Assembly (NCBI GenBank): GCA_903844635.1
Contig: CAIMUF010000074.1
Location: 1 to 64,000 of the forward strand
Length of the DNA: 64,000 nucleotides
Origin: an uncultured Sulfuricurvum sp.
GTDB lineage: Bacteria; Campylobacterota; Campylobacteria; Campylobacterales; Sulfurimonadaceae
Reading direction: 5' to 3'
Shown: piece after piece, positions 31,951-40,705 of the stretch
How the letters are laid out: each line of letters begins with the position of its first letter
Position numbering within the stretch: position 1 is the first letter of the stretch
Position numbers and translations under genes: made by a program
Notes under the pieces: generated by a model
The model's input: the letters and a program-made list of their open reading frames with translations, nothing else
What the model was told of the DNA's origin: nothing
Databases searched by the model: none

Positions 31951-31967
31951 GTGGTATAGAATACCAC
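31951..31967. promoter_or_regulatory. Perfect inverted repeat in the flaC-like/aguB divergent region
   Basis: GTGGTAT (31951-31957) and ATACCAC (31961-31967) are perfect inverted repeats around AGA. The site is 30 bp from the flagellin-like ATG and 64 bp from the aguB ATG, a position suited to a dimeric repressor or activator of either gene. Confidence 0.45.
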
Positions 31968-31998
31968 GTAATGTTTTAATATTTTATAAGTGCTGCGT

Positions 31999-32004
31999 TA
32001 TAAT
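31999..32004 (+). promoter_or_regulatory. TATAAT -10 box for aguB
   Basis: GCGTTATAATTTTAG lies 27 nt before the aguB ATG and is of the same GCGTTATAATT form as the trxA promoter. Confidence 0.6.
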
Positions 32005-32031
32005 TTTAGTACGAAGTAACAGGAGTTGACA

Positions 32032-32877
32032 ATGGTTAAAGTAGCCGCAATACAAATGCAAATGGGTGAAGATAAAACGGCCAATATTGTTAAAGCCGAA
32101 ATAATGGTTCGAGAAGCTTTTAAAAATGGTGCACAAATTATTTTATTACCTGAATTATTTGAAGGGTATTATTTTTGTAAGGATATGGACAAAAAGTATT
32201 TTTCGTGGGCACAGGAGCTTGAAGAGCATCCCGTGATTGCACGTTTTAGTGCATTGGCTCGCGAGCTTGGTGTTGTATTGCCTATCAGCTATTTTGAACG
32301 AGACGGGGAGCGTTATTTTAACTCACTTGTGATGATCAATAGTGATGGCACGGTGATGGAAAACTATCGAAAAACTCATATTCCTGATGGTCCTGGATAC
32401 GAGGAGAAATTTTATTTTGAGCCGGGTGACACAGGATTTAAAGTATGGGAAACTGCATTTGGGAATGTTGGTGTGGGAATCTGCTGGGATCAGTGGTTTC
32501 CCGAAACGGCACGCTGTTTGACACTGATGGGTGCGGATATGATTTTCTATCCCACGGCGATTGGAAGCGAGCCTGAAATAGGGGTTGATTCGGCATCGCA
32601 TTGGCAGCGTGTACAAATGGGCCATAGTGCCGCGAATATCATTCCTGTAATCGCTGCTAACCGTATCGGAGAGGAAGTTGGAGAAAGTTGTACTCTGACT
32701 TTTTACGGTAGTTCTTTTATTACCGATCATACGGGGCAAAAAGTGGCGGAGGCGTCACGCAATAAAGAGGAGATCCTCTACAGCGAGTTCGAGCCTGCTT
32801 CTATTCGCGAGCATCGTCAGTATTGGGGACTCATTCGTGACCGCCGACCGGAGTGTTACAAAAAAATCGTGGAATAA
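32032..32877 (+). CDS. aguB: N-carbamoylputrescine amidase
   Basis: Hydrolyses N-carbamoylputrescine to putrescine, CO2 and ammonia in the agmatine route to polyamines. The 281-residue nitrilase-fold protein has the catalytic triad Glu41 (LLPELFEG), Lys114 (NYRKTHIP) and Cys151 (GICWDQWFPE). The close fit of GYYFC, DQWFPETAR and AANRIGEEVGE supports the carbamoylputrescine group over other nitrilases. ATG 32032 has AGGAG 6 nt upstream; a TTG two codons earlier is less likely. No agmatine deiminase gene is in the window. Confidence 0.88.
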   Translation: MVKVAAIQMQMGEDKTANIVKAEIMVREAFKNGAQIILLPELFEGYYFCKDMDKKYFSWAQELEEHPVIARFSALARELGVVLPISYFERDGERYFNSLVMINSDGTVMENYRKTHIPDGPGYEEKFYFEPGDTGFKVWETAFGNVGVGICWDQWFPETARCLTLMGADMIFYPTAIGSEPEIGVDSASHWQRVQMGHSAANIIPVIAANRIGEEVGESCTLTFYGSSFITDHTGQKVAEASRNKEEILYSEFEPASIREHRQYWGLIRDRRPECYKKIVE

Positions 32878-32919
32878 TTTTTGCTTAATTGTTGTAATAC
32901 AATCAGAACGGGGGTATCC

Positions 32920-33708
32920 GTGAGAGTCGTTTTACGCAACAATGCTATTTTCGTTCACGGGGGATCAACTACTCTCGAAGAGCCGTGGATGGAAGAGTTT
33001 TTCGATCATCATATTCACAATACCCTCTTTTTAGACAATGGAGTTTTGGTTCTTAACAATGAAAACTCGTCGGAACAAAAAGAAGATTTTCTCGATTCTC
33101 TAACCGATCGCTATGTTAAAGACAACGACCTCTCCAGTCCATTTTATCGACGATCCCTTCGCAAATGCAAAAGTGCTGCAGTTCGTATTGAGATACCGTA
33201 TCGCAAAGCTGAAAAAGTGGATGTTGAGCTTTATGCCTTTGGTCCAAGCCGGGTTAAAATAACTTTTTTGAGCGATAACCGCTGGGTGATGCGCTATCTC
33301 AAGCAGCAGCTTTCTTCTTTGGTTATGAGCAGTACTTCCAATCAAATTTACATTGATGTTACAACACTGAGCGCCAAATCACGTTTAGAAAAAGCACTTA
33401 ATCGACGCGAAGTGCTCCATTATGTGATCAATTACAGTTATGACGATGAATTTATGAGTAAGCTTTACGGACACCACCAAGGGTGGGGTGAGGGAAGCGA
33501 TGCTATCGATAAGATGATTCGATATCATGCGCTTTTTGAGCTTCCAATCGGCAGTAAGCCAACAGATCTAAAGCAGCGTTATCGACAGTTGGCAAAACGA
33601 TATCATCCTGACCGCGTTCACACAAAAAGTCCTGAAGTGATCAACAAATATACGGAAAAATTTAAACTTCTGCAAGAAGCGTATGATGCATTAAAGGCAG
33701 CAAGTTAA
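32920..33708 (+). CDS. Protein with C-terminal J domain
   Basis: A 262-residue protein whose last 65 residues form a J domain: LKQRYRQLAKRYHPDRVH with the HPD tripeptide, then YTEKFKLLQEAYDAL. J domains stimulate DnaK ATPase. The 190-residue N-terminal region is unrelated to DnaJ and contains basic segments (RRSLRKCKSAAVRIEIPYRKAEK). It could recruit a specific client. GTG 32920 is chosen because GGGGG lies upstream; the frame extends 13 codons further to a TTG. Similar C-terminal J-domain proteins are found in Campylobacter. Confidence 0.75.
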   Translation: MRVVLRNNAIFVHGGSTTLEEPWMEEFFDHHIHNTLFLDNGVLVLNNENSSEQKEDFLDSLTDRYVKDNDLSSPFYRRSLRKCKSAAVRIEIPYRKAEKVDVELYAFGPSRVKITFLSDNRWVMRYLKQQLSSLVMSSTSNQIYIDVTTLSAKSRLEKALNRREVLHYVINYSYDDEFMSKLYGHHQGWGEGSDAIDKMIRYHALFELPIGSKPTDLKQRYRQLAKRYHPDRVHTKSPEVINKYTEKFKLLQEAYDALKAAS

Positions 33709-33727
33709 TTTCGATACAATATCGAAA
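33709..33727. promoter_or_regulatory. Perfect palindrome containing CGATACAAT before the aldo/keto reductase gene
   Basis: TTTCGATA (33709-33716) and TATCGAAA (33720-33727) form an 8-bp inverted repeat around CAA, 17 nt before the next ATG. It overlaps a TACAAT -10-like word. It may be an operator, a promoter palindrome or a terminator of the J-domain gene. Confidence 0.4.
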
Positions 33728-33744
33728 AACGCTCAGGAGAACTA

Positions 33745-34761
33745 ATGCAATATCGTTATATCGGACGCAGTGGTTTACGCGTTTCCCCCATTTGTTTGGG
33801 AACAATGACGTTTGGAAGTCAATGCGATGAGAAGAATGCGTTTGCTATTATGGACAAAGCATACGATGCCGGGGTTAATTTTTTTGATATGGCAGAACTC
33901 TATCCCGTACCTCCATCTGAACCATTGGCAGGATTGACTGAAGAAATGGTCGGTCGATGGCTGAAAACAAAACCGCGTGACAGTCTGATTTTAGCCACCA
34001 AAGTCGCTGGTGCCGCGTCAGGATGGTTCGTTCCTCCGATTCGTCATGGATACACGGCGTGTGATCGATTTCATATCGAGCGGGCTATCGAGGGTTCACT
34101 TAAACGTCTTGGGACGGATTATATCGATTTGTATCAGATGCATTGGCCAGACCCGATAGTCCCTATCGAAGAGACATTAAGAGCGTTTGATTTACTGGTG
34201 CAAAGCGGAAAAGTACGCTATATTGGAACCTCAAACGATACATCCCATGGGGTGATGAAAGCCACAATGACCTCAAAATATGAGAAATTAGCTCGCTTTG
34301 AATCCGTACAAAATAATTTTTCTCTCCTTAATCGCCGTGATTTAGATGGGATTAATGCGGTGTGTAAAAGTGAAAATATTTCTCTGTTACCATACTCACC
34401 ATTGGGCGGCGGGATATTGAGCGGAAAATACAATCAAGCAAGTGTCGCACAGGGACGTTTTAGTGATTATGTAAACTCCACCAACAAACGTCAGAGATTG
34501 ATGGCAGCACGTTTTCTAAACGATAAAACGCTGTCTTCTACACAAGAGTATCTTCGTATTGCCCATGAGGCAGGAATGGACATTGTCACGATGGCGATTG
34601 CATGGAGTAAGCAATTTGATTTTGTTGCCTCAACCATCATCGGAGCAATAACACCTCAACAGCTCGATGCGAGTTTGGCGGCGATGAACGTCACCCTTTC
34701 ACCTGAAATTAATCACGCTTTGGACGCGGTACATGCAAAAATACTTTATCCTATGGGTTAG
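33745..34761 (+). CDS. Aldo/keto reductase
   Basis: A 338-residue NADPH-dependent oxidoreductase of the AKR superfamily (Tas/YakC-like subgroup). It shows SGLRVSPICLGTMTFGSQCDE, the Asp of NFFDMAELYP, the catalytic Lys in ILATKVAG, and the His in DLYQMHWPD. YSPLGGGILSGKY and the C-terminal TTIIGAITPQQLDASL bind cofactor. AGGAG precedes the ATG. Substrate unknown. The lipoprotein gene starts within its last ten codons, an overlap of 29 nt. Confidence 0.88.
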   Translation: MQYRYIGRSGLRVSPICLGTMTFGSQCDEKNAFAIMDKAYDAGVNFFDMAELYPVPPSEPLAGLTEEMVGRWLKTKPRDSLILATKVAGAASGWFVPPIRHGYTACDRFHIERAIEGSLKRLGTDYIDLYQMHWPDPIVPIEETLRAFDLLVQSGKVRYIGTSNDTSHGVMKATMTSKYEKLARFESVQNNFSLLNRRDLDGINAVCKSENISLLPYSPLGGGILSGKYNQASVAQGRFSDYVNSTNKRQRLMAARFLNDKTLSSTQEYLRIAHEAGMDIVTMAIAWSKQFDFVASTIIGAITPQQLDASLAAMNVTLSPEINHALDAVHAKILYPMG

Positions 34762-35233
34762 TGCGTTCGCCCTCCTAGTAGGAGGATGCGCAACGAAACA
34801 CTATTCTATCAGCACCCCAAAAATGATTGTTATCAAAAGCCCCAAGCTGAAATACGCAGATATGGGATATCTTCGCTATGAAGGCGATGCAGTTGAGATG
34901 GAACTTTTTACCGCAGGCGTAGCAGTGGAAAAAATATCCATCGATAAACAAGTATGCGTGAGTGCCGGATGTATGAGTGAAGAAGCATTTGTAAGCGAAT
35001 ATCTCTATAAGGATTATCCGCGTGACACGATGCGTCGTGTGTTGCAGGGTGAACCTATTTTCGATGGCAATGGGACAAGCGAGTCATGCGGAGGGGTAAA
35101 AATCCAAAATATACGAAACGATGAGATGGATATAGTCTATCGCCGTTCTTCATCTGAAACGTTTTTTAAAGACCGACTGAATGGATTAATGATTAAGATC
35201 AGTGAGATCCGTGACGGTAATGAAACTAAGTGA
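34733..35233 (+). CDS. Predicted lipoprotein (166 aa)
   Basis: The N-terminus is a lipoprotein signal with lipobox LVGGC (MQKYFILWVSAFALLVGGCATK), so the mature protein is lipid-anchored at Cys19. The rest is polar, with a likely disulfide pair (QVCVSAGCMSEEAF). It contains FVSEYLYKDYPRDTMRRVLQGEPIFDG. It overlaps the aldo/keto reductase by 29 nt, implying shared transcription, though functions need not be linked. Family not recognised with certainty; similar small lipoproteins occur across Campylobacterota. Confidence 0.7.
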   Translation: MQKYFILWVSAFALLVGGCATKHYSISTPKMIVIKSPKLKYADMGYLRYEGDAVEMELFTAGVAVEKISIDKQVCVSAGCMSEEAFVSEYLYKDYPRDTMRRVLQGEPIFDGNGTSESCGGVKIQNIRNDEMDIVYRRSSSETFFKDRLNGLMIKISEIRDGNETK

Positions 35234-35252
35234 ATGAAATCTACTCGCAAGC

Positions 35253-35258
35253 TATAAT
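35253..35258 (+). promoter_or_regulatory. TATAAT -10 box for nfo
   Basis: AGCTATAATAGC lies 26 nt before the nfo ATG at 35285 in a short intergenic gap after the lipoprotein gene. Confidence 0.6.
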
Positions 35259-35284
35259 AGCATACTTGAAAACAGGAAAAATAT

Positions 35285-36130
35285 ATGTCTAAATACGTAG
35301 GAGCTCATGTCTCCGCTTCGGGTGGAGTCTTTAATGCCCCACTAAATGCTATGAAAATTGGGGCGAAAGCTTTTGCTCTTTTTACTAAAAACCAAAAGCA
35401 GTGGGCGGCAAAACCGCTTGAGGATGAGACGATTGGATTGTTTAAAGACAATCTTGCCAAAAGCGGTATACAACCCTGTCATATTTTGCCTCACGATTCA
35501 TATTTGATCAATCTCGGTCATCCCGAAGAAGAGAAACGTGAAAAATCATTGGAAGCATTTATCGATGAGTTGCAGCGTTGTTCACAGTTGGGGCTTGATC
35601 GATTGAATTTTCACCCCGGAAGCCATCTCAAACAAATCAGCGAAGAAGAGTGTATCGACCGTATCGCCATGAGTATGAATGTAGCGATTAAAATGGTGGA
35701 AGGTGTCAATCTCACCATCGAAAATACCGCTGGTCAGGGGTCTAATCTGGGGTGGAGATTCGAGCATATTGCAGCCATCATCGAGCGTATTGATGACAAA
35801 TCGCGGGTAGGCGTGTGTATCGATACGTGTCATATGTTCACCGCAGGATATGATATTCGTACCCGTGAGGCATATGATGCAACTTGGAAAGAATTTGATA
35901 CAATAATAGGGTTTAAGTATCTCAAAGGGATGCATATTAATGATTCCAAGCCTGATTTAGGGTCTCATGTCGATCGGCACGATTCACTGGGCAAGGGAAA
36001 AATCGGATTGGATGCATTCAGATTTCTTATGAATGATCCTCGCATGGATGATATTCCACTTGTTTTAGAGACGATTGATGAGACCATTTGGGCGCAAGAG
36101 ATAGAACTTTTATATTCAATGCAGGAGTAA
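35285..36130 (+). CDS. nfo: Endonuclease IV (AP endonuclease)
   Basis: Cleaves DNA at abasic sites in base excision repair using three zinc ions. The 281-residue TIM-barrel protein has [11 protein letters not shown] at the N-terminus and LNFHPGSH. Metal-ligand segments are [24 protein letters not shown] and [22 protein letters not shown], with the final ETID. Length is normal. AACAGGAAAAAT precedes the ATG. The FadL-like gene follows after 3 nt. Confidence 0.95.
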   Translation: MSKYVGAHVSASGGVFNAPLNAMKIGAKAFALFTKNQKQWAAKPLEDETIGLFKDNLAKSGIQPCHILPHDSYLINLGHPEEEKREKSLEAFIDELQRCSQLGLDRLNFHPGSHLKQISEEECIDRIAMSMNVAIKMVEGVNLTIENTAGQGSNLGWRFEHIAAIIERIDDKSRVGVCIDTCHMFTAGYDIRTREAYDATWKEFDTIIGFKYLKGMHINDSKPDLGSHVDRHDSLGKGKIGLDAFRFLMNDPRMDDIPLVLETIDETIWAQEIELLYSMQE

Positions 36131-36133
36131 AGT

Positions 36134-37315
36134 ATGAAAATTATCGTAATTTCAGCGGTTGCAGCAGCGACACTTATGGCAGGGGGATACGCTATCCCTG
36201 AGAGTTCCATCAATGCAACGGCACTCAGTGCAGCCTATGTTGCTAATGCGCACGGTGCAGATGCAGCGTATTATAATCCTGCAGCTATGGTCTATAATGA
36301 GGATGCGAATTTACTCGAAGTGGATATGACTTATATTGGGTTAAGTGAGATTGATTTTTCAGGGACAACAGGAAATTACAGTTCTAAAAAAGAGAATTTT
36401 TTAGTTCCGTCACTTCATTATACGTCTAAAAAGTTAGGGGATAATGGGGCACGTGTTGGATTTAGTATTGTTGTTCCAGCTGGATTGTCAAAGCGATGGG
36501 ACAGTACTGTTCCAAAAGCGAGTGCGGAAGAATTTACCCTAAAAACGATTGAGTTTAATCCTTCTATTGCTATGCCACTTAGTGATACCGTGAGTATGGG
36601 TGTTGGATTTAGGGTGATTTCTAGTAGCGGAGTTGTTAAAAGTACTTATGTCGTTTCGCGGGATATGGAAGGGAGTGCGATTGATTATGGATATAATTTA
36701 GCACTAATGTACAAACCTTCATCTGCATTCAGTGTTGCGGCAGCCTATCGTTCGAATATTGACTTGTCAATCGAAGGAAGTGCAAAACTTTATTCTGGTT
36801 CAACGCTGGCATATAGTGGTGATGCCAGCGTAAGTGTCCCTCTCCCTGCTACATTGAACTTAGCGACTGCGTATACCTTTGATAGTGGGACAACAGTAGA
36901 AGCGGTTTATGAGCGAACGTTTTGGTCAGCGTATAAAAATTTGGATTTTAACTATCCTGTTTCCATAGGTGGATTGGCACCATATTTTGATGCACCAAAA
37001 GCAAAAAATTATGAAAGTTCTAACACTTACCGCCTCGGCTTAACCCAAAAATACGATAAATGGACGGCGATGGCAGGTTTGGCATACGATGAAACACCTG
37101 TTCCTGAATCAACTTTAGGTTATGAACTACCCGATTCGGATGCATGGATCGTGTCTATGGGCGGTCGTTATCAGATCGATAAATCATGGAATATTGGTCT
37201 CGCGGGACTCATTGATATGAAAAAAGATAGAGAAGTCCATAACAGTGCAATTAACGGTGAATTCTCCAATGCCCGTGCTTATCTCGTTACTGCAGGAATC
37301 GAGTATCGCTTTTGA
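36134..37315 (+). CDS. FadL/OmpP1/TodX-type outer-membrane transporter
   Basis: A 393-residue beta-barrel with signal peptide (MKIIVISAVAAATLMAGGYA). The FadL hallmark follows directly: AIPESSINATALSAAYVANAHGADAAYYNPAAM, whose NPA motif belongs to the N-terminal hatch. The C-terminus is VTAGIEYRF with terminal Phe. Such porins pass long-chain fatty acids or other hydrophobic molecules. It is followed, with overlapping ends, by an acyl-CoA synthetase gene, which supports uptake plus activation of a hydrophobic carboxylic acid. Actual substrate unknown. Confidence 0.85.
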   Translation: MKIIVISAVAAATLMAGGYAIPESSINATALSAAYVANAHGADAAYYNPAAMVYNEDANLLEVDMTYIGLSEIDFSGTTGNYSSKKENFLVPSLHYTSKKLGDNGARVGFSIVVPAGLSKRWDSTVPKASAEEFTLKTIEFNPSIAMPLSDTVSMGVGFRVISSSGVVKSTYVVSRDMEGSAIDYGYNLALMYKPSSAFSVAAAYRSNIDLSIEGSAKLYSGSTLAYSGDASVSVPLPATLNLATAYTFDSGTTVEAVYERTFWSAYKNLDFNYPVSIGGLAPYFDAPKAKNYESSNTYRLGLTQKYDKWTAMAGLAYDETPVPESTLGYELPDSDAWIVSMGGRYQIDKSWNIGLAGLIDMKKDREVHNSAINGEFSNARAYLVTAGIEYRF

Positions 37316-38853
37316 TTCAGTACCCGTTTGAAAATTTCTATGAGATGCTCAAATCGGTCACTCAGATGAATTCGAGTAAGAAAGCAATTTTTATTGCTAA
37401 TGAGAGCTATAGCTACAGTCAATTACTCAATAAAGTAGATGATCTTGCGCAATCGCTTCGTGCTTTGAGAGTAGGGAGCGGAGATCGCATTGCATTGATT
37501 TGTCCTAATAGTGTAGAGTTTGTCGTGAGTATTTTTGCTGCTAATAAAATCGGAGCCGTGGTTATTCCCATCAATACAATGCTTAAAAATGAAGAGTATC
37601 GCTATATTCTCCAAGACTGCTGTGCCAAAGTGTTGATTACGGGATATAAGCTCAAAGCTGAAACGCAAAGCCTGGAAAAAGATGTCCCAAGTCTCAACGC
37701 TACCATTTGGATAGATCAGTCCCCCCGTAATGCTTCGAACCATTACGAAATGAATGCCCTTCCTAAAAATGATGAAATCCGAGAAACTGAGTCGCTTGCT
37801 TTAGACGATACGGCCGTTATTTTTTACACCTCAGGAACGACGGGTAATCCCAAAGGTGCGATGATTAGCAATCGTAATTTGTTTTCCAATCTTATTGGGG
37901 CGCAGGAACGGTTTGATTTAAATCATCGGGATCGTTTTATTGTCTACCTTCCGATGTTTCATTCTTTTACATTTTCGATAATGGTGATGTTGCCATTGTT
38001 TTTGCAAGCCTCTTCCGTGATTGTCCCCTCGATCTTGCCTTTTAACAATATTCTAAAACAAACACTGCTCAAACAAGTAACGGTATTTATGGGAGTTCCG
38101 GATATTTACAATGCATTGCTTCGTGCTAAGCTCCCATGGTATTTTCTATGGTTCAACCGTATTCGCTGTTTTATCTCCGGTGGTTCAGCGTTGAGTGAAG
38201 ATACTATAAATCGTTTTCATGCTACTTTTAAACGTGCCACGATGCTCGAAGGATATGGGCTGAGTGAATGTTCTCCTGCGGTTGCGATTAATCCTATTGA
38301 AAAACAAAAGCTTCTTTCCGTCGGATTGCCGCTGGCGGGATATGACGTGAAAATTGTGGATGAAGAGATGCTTGAACTGCCGTATGGTGAGGTGGGTGAA
38401 CTGATTGTACGAGGGGATTGTGTGATGAGCGGGTATTTAAATGATCCGGTCGAGAGCGATAAAGTGATTCAAAATGGCTGGCTTCGCACCGGTGATATGG
38501 CAAAAGTCGATGAGGAAGGGTATATTTACATCGTTGATCGGATCAAAGATTTGATCATTTCTAAAGGACTTAATATCTATCCGCGTCAGATCGAAGAGTG
38601 CCTTATGTTATTGCCAAGTGTAAAGCTTGCTGCTGTGATTGGGCAAAGTGATCCGCACAGTGGTGAAGTTCCCATAGCGTTTATTGAGCTTGAAGAGGGG
38701 TTCGAACACATTGCTCCCTCTCAGATTAAATCTGAACTCAAAGAGCATTTAGCCTCGTTTAAAATACCTAAAACCATTACTGTGGTAGAATCCCTACCGA
38801 AAACCGCTACAGGTAAAGTACTCAAACGGGTACTAAAAGAAGGAACTTATTGA
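37312..38853 (+). CDS. Acyl-CoA synthetase (AMP-forming, FadD-like)
   Basis: A 513-residue ANL-superfamily ligase. Core motifs are visible: the P-loop FYTSGTTGNPKGAMISNRNL, YLPMFHSFTF, GYGLSECSPAVAIN, the RTGDMAKVDEEGYIYIVDRIKDLI hinge and the C-terminal catalytic Lys in PKTATGKVLKRVLK. It likely makes acyl-CoA from a medium or long carboxylate via acyl-AMP. It starts at TTG overlapping the FadL-type gene stop (TTGA), and its own TGA overlaps the next TTG. It could also be an acyl-ACP synthetase. Confidence 0.85.
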   Translation: MIQYPFENFYEMLKSVTQMNSSKKAIFIANESYSYSQLLNKVDDLAQSLRALRVGSGDRIALICPNSVEFVVSIFAANKIGAVVIPINTMLKNEEYRYILQDCCAKVLITGYKLKAETQSLEKDVPSLNATIWIDQSPRNASNHYEMNALPKNDEIRETESLALDDTAVIFYTSGTTGNPKGAMISNRNLFSNLIGAQERFDLNHRDRFIVYLPMFHSFTFSIMVMLPLFLQASSVIVPSILPFNNILKQTLLKQVTVFMGVPDIYNALLRAKLPWYFLWFNRIRCFISGGSALSEDTINRFHATFKRATMLEGYGLSECSPAVAINPIEKQKLLSVGLPLAGYDVKIVDEEMLELPYGEVGELIVRGDCVMSGYLNDPVESDKVIQNGWLRTGDMAKVDEEGYIYIVDRIKDLIISKGLNIYPRQIEECLMLLPSVKLAAVIGQSDPHSGEVPIAFIELEEGFEHIAPSQIKSELKEHLASFKIPKTITVVESLPKTATGKVLKRVLKEGTY

Positions 38854-40586
38854 AATATTTAATCGATTTTTTAGAAAATAAAACCATAGAAAAAAGTCAT
38901 ATTTTTGCGCAGCTCAAATGTACCGTTGAAGAGGCAAAAATTTTACAGCTTTTAACGCAAAAGTTTTTGCAGTCCCAAGAAGATATCCCTGTTTTTGAAT
39001 TGCTGCAAGAGATTTATGGTGCAGAGAATTATGAATACTTGACCCATTTTGGAGAAGTAAAAACCCTTTTGGAGCTTGGATGGATTACCCACCACTCTTT
39101 TACACCGATCAAAATCAGTGAACTCTCTGTATTGGAGCTTTTTAATACCCCAGTGGCACTTACATCAATTTTTATGAAACTTCTCGAAGAGGGGTCGTTA
39201 GAGATGACGCTTCCTGAGATCAAGCCGTATGCCGATCATTTGGAATACTTGCAAGACCAATTTTTTCGTATTGAGTTGTATCAGAAAATGTCGATTGTTC
39301 GCAACAGCGGGAACGATCATTCGCTGGGGATAAATCGGATTCAAAACAAGCTTGATTTGTTGGAAAAACGAATCGACGAACGAATTGCCCAAACTTCCCA
39401 AGATGTTGTACTGGATCGTTTTTTCAAGCAAAAAAAGTTAGAGCCAAAAGAGCAGGTGATTTTTTTAGCGTTGTTAAAAGAGGAATACAGTGCGACCGAA
39501 GGAAATCTGCGTGAGATGAATACTCTGATCGATCTCATCAGTTTTGATGATTATGAACGGATCAAAAATCGTGCATTGCTTGAAGACGGTGCGCGATTGA
39601 TTAACGATGATGTGATCGATTACGAAGAGATGCTCAACCCTTTTGGAGGGATAAGCCGTGCTTTTTACATCGTTGATGAGGTACTTCAAAGTATTATGCA
39701 CCCGCAAAAAAAGAAAAAAGCAAGCAAGCTCAAGCTCGATATGCTCATCAAAGAGCAAGAGATTTTTGAGCTGATCGAACCGGTTACCTCTTTAGAAAAT
39801 GTTGTTCTTAACACCTCTACGGAAAAAACGCTCCAAAACCTCATGCGTCAACTGGACAAAGAAGTAATAACGCGTTTGCATCAGTGGGGGGTGAAAGATA
39901 AAAAAGCGGGGATCGACGCACGAATTATTTTTTACGGTCCTCCAGGTACTGGTAAAACCCTCACGGCTCATTCGCTCTCACGTTCACTAAAACGTCAAGT
40001 GCTGAGTTTTGATTGTTCTAAAATTCTTTCAATGTACATCGGGGAATCGGAAAAAAATGTTCGTAAAATCTTCGATACCTACGCAGATTTGACCAAGCAG
40101 ACGAAAACAGAGCCGATTTTACTACTCAATGAAGCCGATCAGTTTTTGGCATCACGTTCAAGCGGTGTCGGCTCATCCGCCGATCAGATGCACAATCAAA
40201 TGCAAAATATCTTTTTAGAGCAAATCGAAAAATTTCAAGGGATTTTGATCGCTACGACAAACTTGCTTGAAAATATTGACAAAGCTTTTTCACGACGATT
40301 CAACTATAAAATTGAGTTCAAAAAACCGGATAAGGAACAGCGATTGGACCTTTGGAAGATGATGCTTCCTAAACATGCTCCATTTGAGGAAGGATTTAAT
40401 ATCGAAAAGCTTATTCACCACCCATTAACGGGGGGACAGATTAATCTGATCGTAAAAAATACCGCCTATAATGTCGCAGCTCGTGACAATGCCGTTTTCA
40501 TGCTGAGTGATTTTGAAGATGAAATCCTTAAAGAGAAACAAGGAAGTTTCGACAGTGAAAAATCAGTAGGATTTTTGAATCGCTAA
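38850..40586 (+). CDS. AAA-type ATPase with N-terminal helical region
   Basis: A 578-residue protein. Residues about 1-300 are helical and unrecognised. The C-terminal AAA module has Walker A FYGPPGTGKTLTA near residue 370, Walker B-like ILLLNEADQF in which the usual Asp is Asn, a loop with SSADQMHNQMQ, and arginine fingers in DKAFSRRFNYKIEF. The NEAD form is known in a set of bacterial AAA proteins related to CDC48/VAT. It starts with TTG overlapping the synthetase stop, with AAGGA upstream. Job in this operon unknown. Confidence 0.8.
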   Translation: MKYLIDFLENKTIEKSHIFAQLKCTVEEAKILQLLTQKFLQSQEDIPVFELLQEIYGAENYEYLTHFGEVKTLLELGWITHHSFTPIKISELSVLELFNTPVALTSIFMKLLEEGSLEMTLPEIKPYADHLEYLQDQFFRIELYQKMSIVRNSGNDHSLGINRIQNKLDLLEKRIDERIAQTSQDVVLDRFFKQKKLEPKEQVIFLALLKEEYSATEGNLREMNTLIDLISFDDYERIKNRALLEDGARLINDDVIDYEEMLNPFGGISRAFYIVDEVLQSIMHPQKKKKASKLKLDMLIKEQEIFELIEPVTSLENVVLNTSTEKTLQNLMRQLDKEVITRLHQWGVKDKKAGIDARIIFYGPPGTGKTLTAHSLSRSLKRQVLSFDCSKILSMYIGESEKNVRKIFDTYADLTKQTKTEPILLLNEADQFLASRSSGVGSSADQMHNQMQNIFLEQIEKFQGILIATTNLLENIDKAFSRRFNYKIEFKKPDKEQRLDLWKMMLPKHAPFEEGFNIEKLIHHPLTGGQINLIVKNTAYNVAARDNAVFMLSDFEDEILKEKQGSFDSEKSVGFLNR

Positions 40587-40598
40587 GCGATGCTATGC

Positions 40599-40672
40599 AC
40601 TAAAATGGACAAGTCCGTTTTAGTGGCAGGGACAAATATCCCTTGCCGCCGCATAAAGCTACGAAAACTTTC
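40599..40672. repeat. CTAAAGCTAC-associated palindromic element (third copy)
   Basis: ACTAAAATGGAC (40599-40610) pairs with GTCCGTTTTAGT (40613-40624) over 12 bp with one wobble. A second stem is GGCAGGGA/TCCC-T-TGCC (40625-40647). ATAAAGCTACGAAAACTT follows. The order hairpin, GGCAGGGAC, CCTTGC, TAAAGCTAC, AAAACTT repeats that at 13361-13516. The 12-bp stem may end transcription of the AAA gene. Confidence 0.65.
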
Positions 40673-40705
40673 ATTTTCAAGTATAACAGTGTATTTTTAC
40701 TTTTT

